Below are positions 1 to 9,329 of a stretch of 10,173 nucleotides of DNA, piece by piece. The stretch spans positions 1 to 10,173 of the forward strand of contig JANXVS010000125.1 of assembly GCA_025351555.1 (NCBI GenBank), read 5' to 3'. How positions within the stretch are numbered: position 1 is the stretch's first letter; each line of letters begins with the position of its first letter. The stretch is from Pseudomonadota bacterium. GTDB lineage: Bacteria > Pseudomonadota > Gammaproteobacteria > Xanthomonadales > Rhodanobacteraceae. Under the pieces are notes generated by a model that saw only the letters and a list, made by a program, of their open reading frames with translations, was not told the DNA's origin and searched no databases. Both the position numbers and the translations under genes were made by a program.

Positions 1-2837
<2,837 letters not shown>

Positions 2838-2841
<4 letters not shown>

Positions 2842-3317
2842 AACGATCCCCGATGACGACCCAAGGCGCCGCGCGTTTGCGCGCGGAAGTCGACCGGCTC
2901 AAGGGCATCGAGCGGCCACGCATCACGGCAGCAATCGCCGAGGCACGTGCGCACGGCGATCTGAAGGAAAACGCCGAATACCACGCCGCGCGGGAGCAGC
3001 AGAGTTTCGTCGAGGGCCGTATCCAGGAACTGGAAGCCGCGCTCAGCTATGCCGAAGTGATCGATGTGGCGCGATTGAATCCGAATGGCCGGATCGTGTT
3101 CGGCGCGACGGTCGAGTTGTCCGATGAGGATTCAGGCGATCAGATCACGTACCAGATCGTCGGCGATCTGGAAGCCGACATCAAACAGCGGCTGATTTCG
3201 GTATCGTCTCCGTTTGCACGCGCGCTGATCGGCAAGAGTGAAGGTGACAGCTTCGAGTTCTGCGCATCGAACGGCACCAAGAACTACGAGATTGTTTCGG
3301 TGCGCTATCAAGGCTGA
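2838..3317 (+). CDS. greA: Transcription elongation factor GreA
   Basis: GreA enters the RNA polymerase secondary channel and stimulates cleavage of the backtracked transcript 3' end, rescuing stalled complexes. The 159-residue product matches the usual length (158 in E. coli) and aligns along its whole length. Residues 1-75 form the N-terminal coiled coil, with the tip motif [17 protein letters not shown]; Asp41 and Glu44, the acidic pair that holds the catalytic Mg2+, are both present. The C-terminal FKBP-like domain carries [17 protein letters not shown] and [15 protein letters not shown]. The ATG overlaps the carB stop as ATGA and has an AAGGA site 6 nt upstream, so it is probably co-transcribed and coupled with carB. 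The carB-greA order is familiar from Xanthomonadales. Confidence 0.98.
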
Positions 3318-3371
3318 AATTATCAGGCGCGACGTCATCAGGCGATCATCCCCAAGAGCCGTCGGACGCGC

Positions 3372-4319
3372 ATGGCCGCACTGACTTTGCTGCTGCCAGC
3401 TCTGGCCCACATCGAAGCGGCGGGAACGCCCGCCATCCTGGCACGCTGGCTTGTTCGCGGCGACCGCCTGCCCGACGCGAAGCCCGGCCACGAAACAGTG
3501 CTGCGCGAATGCTTTGAATTCGTCGGCACTACGCTGCCAACGGCTGCGCTGACGCGTGATCTGGATTGCCATGATGCATCCGGCGCGCTATGGCTGCGCG
3601 CCGATCCCGCCTACGCGATGGCCGATGCGGTCACCGCGCGATTGCTTGCTTGCGGAACTGTGGATTTGTCACGCGACGAAAGCGACGAGCTGGCACGTGC
3701 CTTGCGGCCATTATTCGGCGATGCCGGATTTCCGCTTGAACCAGCGACACCCACGCGTTGGTATCTGCGCTGTCCACCTGGCGCGCGCCTGCCGCTGTTC
3801 GCCGCGCCCGAGGATGTGCTTGGCGATGATCTGATGCAGCATTTGCCACAGGGAGAAAACCAGCAGCAGTGGCGACACCTATCGAACGAGGCCCAGGTGA
3901 TTCTGCACAACCACCCAGTCAACGCGCAGCGCGTGCAACGCGGACAGATGCCGGCAAACAGCCTGTGGTTCTGGGGTGCCGGAAAATTGCCAGAGTGGGT
4001 GCGCGCGCCGTTCACGCGTGTCTTCAGCAACGACGATGCGGTTGTCGCGCTCGCGCGCCTGGCGAAGGTGGCTGTCGTCGCGCCGGCACCTGCTGTGGTT
4101 TTCCACATTGAGGCAAACGATACTTTTCTTCTCGACCTAGCGAACATTCGAGACCCAGTGGCGCTAGAGCGCGACTGGCTCAATCCCCTCGATGTGTTGC
4201 TCAAACGTCGTGCCTTGTATGCCCTGCATCTACGCTTCGTCGCCGGTGAGCGCATCACCGTGAAACCGGCGCATCGCTGGCGCTTCTGGCGCAAGATCAA
4301 GCGCGCGTCGCCGCGATGA
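3372..4319 (+). CDS. rpfE: RpfE-family protein (function unproven)
   Basis: A 315-residue protein that I recognise as the RpfE family of Xanthomonadales, named from the Xanthomonas regulation-of-pathogenicity-factors cluster. Databases relate it distantly to cofactor-independent phosphoglycerate mutases, but I know of no demonstrated enzyme activity. Family-like stretches: ALTRDLDCHDASGALWLRAD (59-78), RPLFGDAGF (112-120), WRHLSNEAQVILHNHPVNAQR (167-187), NSLWFWGAGKLPE (196-208), and a basic tail RWRFWRKIKR (302-311). No signal peptide or membrane segment is evident, so it is probably cytoplasmic. It lies in the same frame as greA, and the 18 codons between the greA stop and this ATG contain no ATG, GTG or TTG, which fixes the start. 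No good ribosome site is visible. Its stop overlaps the recJ start. Family assignment is confident; the biochemical role is unknown. Confidence 0.85.
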   Translation: MAALTLLLPALAHIEAAGTPAILARWLVRGDRLPDAKPGHETVLRECFEFVGTTLPTAALTRDLDCHDASGALWLRADPAYAMADAVTARLLACGTVDLSRDESDELARALRPLFGDAGFPLEPATPTRWYLRCPPGARLPLFAAPEDVLGDDLMQHLPQGENQQQWRHLSNEAQVILHNHPVNAQRVQRGQMPANSLWFWGAGKLPEWVRAPFTRVFSNDDAVVALARLAKVAVVAPAPAVVFHIEANDTFLLDLANIRDPVALERDWLNPLDVLLKRRALYALHLRFVAGERITVKPAHRWRFWRKIKRASPR

Positions 4320-6109
4320 AATCGCCGCGCATCGAACGCCGACCGATTGCTATCATGAATGATGATTGGCCGGATTCGGTGCATCCGGTGTTGCGACGCA
4401 TCTATGCCGCGCGTGGGATTGCTTCGCCGCATGAAATCGAACATCGACTGGCGTCAATGCTGTCGCCGCAAAGCCTCGGCGGCATGAACCGCGCCTGTGG
4501 AATTCTGGAGCAGGCGATTCGCGCTGATGTACGCATTGTCGTCGTTGGCGATTTCGACTGTGATGGCGCGACGGGCACGGCGGTCGCCGTGCGCGGCTTG
4601 CGCCTGCTCGGCGCGCACGACGTTGGCTATGCGGTGCCCAATCGCTTCCGTCATGGCTATGGACTGAGCCCAGCAATAGTGGAGGAACTGCTTCCTCGGC
4701 AACCGCAACTGTTGATCACTGTCGATAACGGCATCGCCGCGCATGCCGGCGTCGCCGCCGCGAAGTCGCATGGCATGCAGGTAATCGTCACTGATCATCA
4801 CCTGCCCGGCGCGACCTTACCCGACGCCGACGCGATCGTGAATCCCAATCTCACCGACGACACTTTTGCCAGCAAGGCATTGGCAGGCGTCGGGGTGATG
4901 TTCTATCTGCTGCTAGCCTTGCGTGCGCACCTGCGCGAGCGTGGTTGGTTTTCGCCTGTTGAGAAGTGCGGCGAAGGACCGCCGCTTCTTGATCTTCGCG
5001 ATCAGGACGATCGCAAAAGTACTCCCGAACCGGATTTTTCTGCGCTGCTGGATCTGGTTGCCCTCGGTACCGTCGCTGATCTCGTGCCACTGGATCATAA
5101 TAATCGCATCCTTGTCAACGCCGGAATCAAGCGCATTCGCGCAGGGCGCGCTTGCGCCGGCGTCGCGGCACTCATTGAAGCGGGTCGGCGCGACCCAGCC
5201 AGATTGGTCGCCGCCGATCTGGGCTTTGTCGTCGCGCCACGTATCAATGCCGCCGGGCGTCTGGAAGACATGGGCTTAGGCATCGAATGCCTGTTGACCG
5301 ACGATCCCGGTCGCGCGCGCGAACTTGCCGAAACCCTGTCAGCGATCAATGCGGAGCGCCGCGAACTACAGACTGGGATGGTCGAACAGGCGCAAGCAGA
5401 AGTCCACAAATGGACTTTGGCGCATGGCGACGGAGCGTTGCCGCACGGTATCGTGCTGTTCGATCCTGGTTGGCATCACGGTGTCGTCGGGCTGGTCGCA
5501 TCCAAGCTCAAGGAGACGCTGCATCGACCGGTGATCGCCTGCGCGCCAGCGGGTGGGGGTGGTGGTGAGGTGAAGGCTTCTGGCCGCTCGATTCCGGGAT
5601 TTCATCTGCGTGATGCATTGGTCGATATCGATGCACGCTATCCCGGACTGCTTCTGCGCTTCGGTGGTCACGCCATGGCGGCAGGCCTGACTCTGCACCG
5701 CGACGATGTGGAAGCGTTTGCTGCTGCCTTCGATGCCGTCGTACGGGAACGCACTACGCCGGAGGCGCTTGATGCGGTTGTCCTGACCGATGGCGAACTC
5801 GACACCGTAGATTTTTCGCTCGATCTGGCGCAGCAACTGCGTTACGCCGGGCCTTGGGGACAGGGCTTCCCGGAACCGCTATTCGACGGCGTGTTTGCCC
5901 TTGATTCGTGGAAGGTCATGGGCGAGACACATCTGCGCCTGAAGTTGCGTCGCATCGATGCGATGCAAGCGCTGGACGCGGTTGTGTTCAATGCCTACAC
6001 CGGCACACCGCCGCCTGCGCGTCTGCGGGCGGTGTTCCAGCTCGACGTGAACGAGTGGAACGGCAAGCAAACCCTGCAGTTGATCATCCGTCATCTTGAA
6101 CCGGCCTGA
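4316..6109 (+). CDS. recJ: Single-stranded-DNA-specific 5'-3' exonuclease RecJ
   Basis: RecJ degrades single-stranded DNA 5' to 3' in RecF-pathway recombination, mismatch repair and base-excision repair. The 597-residue product has all DHH-superfamily landmarks: VVVGDFDCDGAT (76-86, with Asp79, Asp81 and Asp83), TVDNGI (135-140), the VTDHH motif (158-162), LLDLVALGTVADLVPLD (244-260), RINAAGR (309-315), and the DHHA1 motif RFGGHAMAAGL (448-458), followed by a C-terminal OB-like domain. The start at 4316 overlaps the rpfE stop as ATGA and gives an N-terminus (MK-SPRIERRP) that lines up with E. coli RecJ (MKQQIQLRRR); a later ATG at 4355 is less likely. Odd point: between GWF and LLDLVALGTV the spacer is about 19 residues longer than in E. 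coli, and the extra DNA is packed with inverted repeats (see 4958-5023). Catalytic residues are intact, so the enzyme should be active. Confidence 0.97.
   Translation: MKSPRIERRPIAIMNDDWPDSVHPVLRRIYAARGIASPHEIEHRLASMLSPQSLGGMNRACGILEQAIRADVRIVVVGDFDCDGATGTAVAVRGLRLLGAHDVGYAVPNRFRHGYGLSPAIVEELLPRQPQLLITVDNGIAAHAGVAAAKSHGMQVIVTDHHLPGATLPDADAIVNPNLTDDTFASKALAGVGVMFYLLLALRAHLRERGWFSPVEKCGEGPPLLDLRDQDDRKSTPEPDFSALLDLVALGTVADLVPLDHNNRILVNAGIKRIRAGRACAGVAALIEAGRRDPARLVAADLGFVVAPRINAAGRLEDMGLGIECLLTDDPGRARELAETLSAINAERRELQTGMVEQAQAEVHKWTLAHGDGALPHGIVLFDPGWHHGVVGLVASKLKETLHRPVIACAPAGGGGGEVKASGRSIPGFHLRDALVDIDARYPGLLLRFGGHAMAAGLTLHRDDVEAFAAAFDAVVRERTTPEALDAVVLTDGELDTVDFSLDLAQQLRYAGPWGQGFPEPLFDGVFALDSWKVMGETHLRLKLRRIDAMQALDAVVFNAYTGTPPPARLRAVFQLDVNEWNGKQTLQLIIRHLEPA
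4958..5023 (+). repeat. Palindrome-rich 66-bp segment in frame within recJ
   Basis: Bases 4962-4989 form a hairpin: AGAAG, bulge TG, CGGCG, loop AAGGAC, CGCCG, CTTCT. Next come two mutually exclusive hairpins: TGATC (4990-4994) with GATCA (5000-5004), and GCGATC (4998-5003) with GATCGC (5009-5014). The block translates as residues 215-236 of RecJ, a hydrophilic stretch (LLDLRDQDDRKST in part) with no counterpart in E. coli RecJ. Removing it would leave FSP followed by PEPDFSALLD, close to a normal length for this linker. It is 66 nt, a multiple of three, and several other reading frames are also open through it. This suggests an inserted REP-like palindromic element accommodated as coding sequence. 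No second copy is visible in this window, so repeat status is inferred. Confidence 0.5.
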
Positions 6110-6118
6110 GCGTTCAGG
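6105..6118 (+). other. Small hairpin over the recJ stop codon
   Basis: CCTGA-GCGT-TCAGG is a 5-bp stem with a 4-nt loop that includes the recJ TGA. No T-tract follows, so it is not a convincing intrinsic terminator. It is recorded because it is the only fold near the recJ end; termination here may be Rho-dependent, or transcription may read on into prfB. Confidence 0.3.
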
Positions 6119-6150
6119 ACATTCATAGCAGTGGAGTCATGCGCAGTTTT

Positions 6151-6181
6151 TGCTACCATGCACGTCTTTTGCGCGCAGACG
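6151..6181 (+). promoter_or_regulatory. Possible prfB promoter and leader hairpin
   Basis: The 91-bp recJ-prfB gap is the largest in the window. It holds an extended -10-like TGCTACCAT (6151-6159), but I see no good -35. Just downstream, CGTCT (6163-6167) and AGACG (6177-6181) could form a 5-bp stem near the 5' end of a transcript starting around 6166. The position is sensible for a prfB-lysS promoter, but the match is weak and no strong ribosome site precedes the ATG. Confidence 0.3.
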
Positions 6182-6200
6182 ATTGCAACGACTATCCGCC

Positions 6201-7326
6201 ATGATTGAAATCAATCCAATTTCCCACCGCATTGCCGACCTTCTGAGCCGCGTCACGTTGCTTAGGGGGTATCTTTGACTACGACATCAAGAGTGAACGC
6301 CTGGAAGAAGTAGGGCGCGAACTCGAAAATCCCAACATCTGGGACAATCCTGAGCGCGCGCAACAACTGGGCAAGGAGCGCGCGATGTTGGACAAGATCG
6401 TCAATGGCATCCGCAATCTGAATGATGGATTGAGCGGCGCGGACGAGTTGCTGCAACTGGCTGCAGCCGAGGGCGACGAGAGCACCATCAATGCTGTTGC
6501 GACCGACGTCGAGTCGCTGGCTGCCAAGGTCGAAGCGCTGGAATTCCAGCGCATGTTTTCCGGCAAGATGGATTCGCATAACGCTTTCGTCGACGTGCAG
6601 GCCGGCGCGGGTGGCACCGAGGCGCAGGATTGGGCCGAAATACTCCTGCGCATGTATCTGCGCTGGTGCGAAAACCGGCAGTGGAAAACCGAGCTGATGG
6701 AAGTTTCTGCGGGCGAAGTTGCGGGCATCAAGAGCGCGACCTTCCGTGTCGAAGGCGACTACGCCTACGGCTGGCTCAAGACCGAGATTGGCGTGCATCG
6801 GCTAGTGCGCAAGTCGCCGTTCGATTCGGACAATCGCCGCCATACCTCATTCTCGTCGATCTTCGTCTCACCCGAAGTCGATGACGATATCGACATCACG
6901 ATCAACCCCGCGGATTTGAGAACGGACGTGTATCGCGCATCCGGTGCCGGTGGTCAGCACGTCAACAAAACTGAATCGGCGGTGCGCATCACCCACATGC
7001 CGAGCGGCATTGTCGTTGCTTGCCAGAATGAGCGCTCGCAACACGCCAACCGCGATCGCGCGATGAAGATGCTCAAGGCCAAGCTCTACGAGATGGAAAT
7101 CCAGAAGCGCAATGTCGAGAAGGCCGCGCTGGAGGCGACCAAGTCCGACATCGGCTGGGGTAGCCAGATTCGCAATTATGTATTGGATCAATCGCGAATC
7201 AAGGACCTGCGCACCGGCATCGAGCGTACCGATACGCAAAAAGTGCTCGATGGCGATCTGGACGAGTTTATCGAGGCCAGCCTGAAATCGGGTCTGGAAG
7301 CTGGCGCGAAGCGGGCGGATGCATAA
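6201..7326 (+). CDS. prfB: Peptide chain release factor 2 (programmed +1 frameshift)
   Basis: RF2 recognises UGA and UAA in the ribosomal A site and triggers release of the finished protein. Frame 0 starts at ATG 6201 ([15 protein letters not shown]...) and reaches TGA at 6276 after 25 codons. Skipping T6276 joins it to the frame running from 6277 ([13 protein letters not shown]...) to TAA 7324-7326, giving 374 residues against 365 in E. coli. The stop-recognition motif SPF falls at residues 205-207 and the peptidyl-hydrolysis motif GGQ at 250-252, the same numbers as in E. coli RF2. Residue 246 is Ala, where E. coli K-12 has the activity-lowering Thr. N-terminal coiled coil, GTEAQDWA and the C-terminal [15 protein letters not shown] are all present. 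A gene call starting at 6385 would lose the first 61 residues. The end overlaps the longest lysS start by 8 nt. Confidence 0.98.
6264..6279 (+). promoter_or_regulatory. prfB programmed +1 frameshift site
   Basis: The sequence AGGGGGTATCTTTGAC contains the canonical parts: an internal Shine-Dalgarno-like AGGGGG, a 3-nt spacer (TAT), the slippery CTT codon, and in-frame TGA followed by C. When RF2 is scarce the ribosome pauses at UGA and shifts +1 from CUU to UUU, continuing in the prfB frame. When RF2 is plentiful the product ends after 25 residues. This is the well-known autoregulatory loop of bacterial prfB, here identical to the E. coli arrangement. Confidence 0.98.
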
Positions 7327-8899
7327 TGATTTCGACACGGATACTAAAATGATGAGTGGCAAGAAAGTCGAATTCAGTGGCGACGCCGGGCCGGGTGCTG
7401 ATACGAGTGGGTTACCGCCGGACGAAAACAAATTGATCGCCGAACGCCGCGAAAAGCTGAGCGCGCTGCGCGCGCAGGGCATCGCGTTCCCGAATGATTT
7501 TCATCCGGACGCATTCGCCGGCGATTTGCAGCAAGAATTTGAAGGCAAAGACGCTGAGACCATCGAAGCCGCGGCGCGCCGGGTGAAAGTAGCGGGTCGC
7601 ATGCTGCTCAAGCGCGGCCAGGGCAAGGTCAGCTTCGTGCAGATCCAGGACATGACGGGTCGCATCCAGCTTTTCGTGCAGGCGAATGCGCTCGGGGAAA
7701 TCTACGACGCGTTCAAGTCTTGGGATGTCGGCGACATCGTCGGTGCGGAAGGTCCGCTGATGCGCACCAAGACCGGCGAGCTTTCGGTGAAAGTCGAAAC
7801 ATTGCGCTTGCTGACCAAGTCGCTGCGCCCGTTGCCGGACAAGTGGCATGGACTCGCCGATGTCGAGCAACGTTACCGCCAGCGTTACGTCGATCTGATC
7901 GTGACTCCCGAAGCACGCCGTGTGTTTGCGCTGCGTTCGCGCATGATCCGCTGTATCCGCGATTATCTGGAAAGCCCGCAACGCCGCTTCGTCGAAGTCG
8001 AGACGCCGATGATGCATGCGATCCCAGGCGGCGCGATGGCGCGGCCGTTCAAGACACATCACAACGCGCTGGATCTGGATATGTATCTACGCGTGGCTCC
8101 GGAGTTGTATCTGAAGCGTCTTGTCGTCGGCGGCATCGAGCGCGTGTACGAGATCAACCGCAATTTCCGCAATGAAGGCGTATCGACGCGGCACAATCCC
8201 GAGTTCACGATGCTGGAGTTGTATCAGGCCTATGCTACCTACAACGAGATCATGGACCTGACGGAAGACTTGATCCGCGAGATAGCCAAGGCCACGCTGG
8301 GCACCACTGCGCTGAGCTGGGAAGGCCGCGACATCGATGTCGGTTCGCCATTCCGGCGCTGGGCGATGGCCGAGGTGGTGAGCCATCACAATCCGGAAAT
8401 CGGCGCCCACGAATTACGCGATCGCGAAGCGCTTGCACGTCATTGCGAACGGCTCGGCATCCACGTCAAACCCAACTACGGTTGGGGCAAGTTGCTGCTG
8501 GAAATCTTTGAAAAAACGGTGGAAAGTACCCTGGTGCAACCGACTTTCATCACCGCGTACCCGACCGAGGTATCGCCGCTGGCACGCGCGAACGACGGCG
8601 ATGCCGGCATCACTGATCGTTTTGAGCTGTTCGTTGGTGGCAAGGAGCTCGCCAACGGATTCTCCGAGCTGAACGATCCGGAAGATCAGGCCGAGCGCTT
8701 CCGCGCGCAGGTGCAGGCCAAGGATTCCGGTGATGACGAGGCGATGCATTTTGATGTCGACTACATTCGCGCGTTGGAGTACGGTTTACCGCCAACCGGT
8801 GGTCTGGGGGTCGGCATCGATCGGTTGGTGATGTTTTTTGCGGATGTGCCTTCGATTCGCGACGTGCTGTTGTTCCCCTACATGCGTCCAGAAGCATGA
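7319..8899 (+). CDS. lysS: Lysyl-tRNA synthetase, class II
   Basis: LysS attaches lysine to tRNA-Lys in the cytoplasm. Domain order: an N-terminal extension (1-35); the family-typical [13 protein letters not shown] helix; an OB-fold anticodon-binding domain from about 90 to 165 ([20 protein letters not shown]); then the class IIb catalytic core. Motif 1 is [16 protein letters not shown] (223-238), motif 2 includes [20 protein letters not shown] (283-302), and motif 3 is [11 protein letters not shown] (495-505); the protein ends FPYMRPEA. The start is uncertain. ATG 7319 overlaps prfB by 8 nt and gives 526 residues; ATG 7349 or 7352 would give about 516, nearer the usual 500-510. None has a strong ribosome site, so coupling to prfB translation is likely. 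Both prfB adjacency and sequence mark this as the housekeeping LysS. Confidence 0.97.
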   Translation: MHNDFDTDTKMMSGKKVEFSGDAGPGADTSGLPPDENKLIAERREKLSALRAQGIAFPNDFHPDAFAGDLQQEFEGKDAETIEAAARRVKVAGRMLLKRGQGKVSFVQIQDMTGRIQLFVQANALGEIYDAFKSWDVGDIVGAEGPLMRTKTGELSVKVETLRLLTKSLRPLPDKWHGLADVEQRYRQRYVDLIVTPEARRVFALRSRMIRCIRDYLESPQRRFVEVETPMMHAIPGGAMARPFKTHHNALDLDMYLRVAPELYLKRLVVGGIERVYEINRNFRNEGVSTRHNPEFTMLELYQAYATYNEIMDLTEDLIREIAKATLGTTALSWEGRDIDVGSPFRRWAMAEVVSHHNPEIGAHELRDREALARHCERLGIHVKPNYGWGKLLLEIFEKTVESTLVQPTFITAYPTEVSPLARANDGDAGITDRFELFVGGKELANGFSELNDPEDQAERFRAQVQAKDSGDDEAMHFDVDYIRALEYGLPPTGGLGVGIDRLVMFFADVPSIRDVLLFPYMRPEA

Positions 8900-8963
8900 G
8901 ATTTTGGCCTGAAAATTGCTTTCATCAGACAGCACATCGGTGTTCACAACGCCGTTTCACTGC

Positions 8964-8970
8964 AGAGGGG
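8964..8970 (+). promoter_or_regulatory. Purine-rich ribosome site that decides the PilZ gene start
   Basis: AGAGGGG is the only strong Shine-Dalgarno-like run between lysS and the PilZ domain. It lies 11 nt before ATG 8982, somewhat long, and directly against another ATG at 8971. That ATG opens only a four-codon reading frame (M-A-T-Q) whose TGA overlaps ATG 8982 as ATGA. The site favours 8982 over the upstream in-frame TTG 8916 and GTG 8940, which have no such signal. Confidence 0.5.
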
Positions 8971-8981
8971 ATGGCGACGCA

Positions 8982-9329
8982 ATGAATCAGCAGAAGGAAC
9001 AAGGTGGAATGCGGCATGCGCGCATGCCGATCAATTCGGCCGTACTCATGATCCACGGCGCGGACGTATGGTCCAGCGAGATCGAGGATATTTCCGCGAC
9101 GGGCGTGCTGGTGGCGCGTCCCGACGATTGGCACGGACGCGTGGGTGATCAATACGCGCTGGACATGATCATCGGTGAAGATCTGAACATCCATGTCGAC
9201 GCGACCGTGGCGCGCATTCTTGATCGGTACGTCGGCTTTGCCTACTCACGCATCCCGCCGGAGAAGGAAGTACCACTGTGGAACCTGCTGGGCGGCTACG
9301 CGGATCGCCTGGAACGATTCGGGGAGTGA
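8982..9329 (+). CDS. Single-domain PilZ protein, candidate c-di-GMP effector
   Basis: A 115-residue protein consisting of little more than a PilZ domain, the family that binds cyclic di-GMP and controls motility, exopolysaccharide or biofilm functions. The conserved D/NxSxxG motif is present as DISATG (36-41), followed by beta-barrel-like sequence (VLVARPDDW, VGDQYALDMII, VDATVARILDRYVGFAYSRI) and a C-terminal helix (LWNLLGGYADRLERFG). The N-terminal RxxxR motif is imperfect: the sequence is GGMRHARMP, so the first arginine position is Met and only the next residue is Arg. Ligand binding is therefore likely but not assured. No signal peptide or membrane segment is visible. I chose ATG 8982; longer TTG/GTG starts and ATG 9009 are possible. 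It lies 82 bp after lysS and ends directly against the convergent fadD stop. Partner and target are unknown. Confidence 0.85.
   Translation: MNQQKEQGGMRHARMPINSAVLMIHGADVWSSEIEDISATGVLVARPDDWHGRVGDQYALDMIIGEDLNIHVDATVARILDRYVGFAYSRIPPEKEVPLWNLLGGYADRLERFGE
9012..9029. repeat. 18-bp perfect palindrome near the PilZ gene start
   Basis: CGGCATGCGCGCATGCCG is identical to its reverse complement. In RNA it could fold as a 7-bp stem with a CGCG loop, 28 nt downstream of the chosen start codon. It spans the codons for RHARMP, the degenerate c-di-GMP-binding arginine motif, and includes an in-frame ATG at 9024. It may affect translation initiation or may simply reflect codon choice. Confidence 0.6.

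Noticed and set aside
6105..6118. Intrinsic terminator after recJ
   Set aside because: The stem is only 5 bp, overlaps the stop codon and lacks a T-tract.
6276..6278. The in-frame TGA as evidence that prfB is a pseudogene or contains a sequencing error
   Set aside because: It is embedded in the exact programmed frameshift signal known for this gene.
6385..7326. prfB as a 313-residue protein starting at ATG 6385
   Set aside because: The canonical frameshift site and the E. coli-like N-terminus from 6201 show that this ATG is internal.
7412..8062. A 216-codon antisense open frame opposite lysS
   Set aside because: His/Arg-rich shadow translation, no domain, fully inside a conserved gene.
8916..8981. 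PilZ gene start at TTG 8916 or GTG 8940
   Set aside because: Neither has a ribosome site and the added residues look unlike protein of this family; ATG 8982 lies after a strong purine run.
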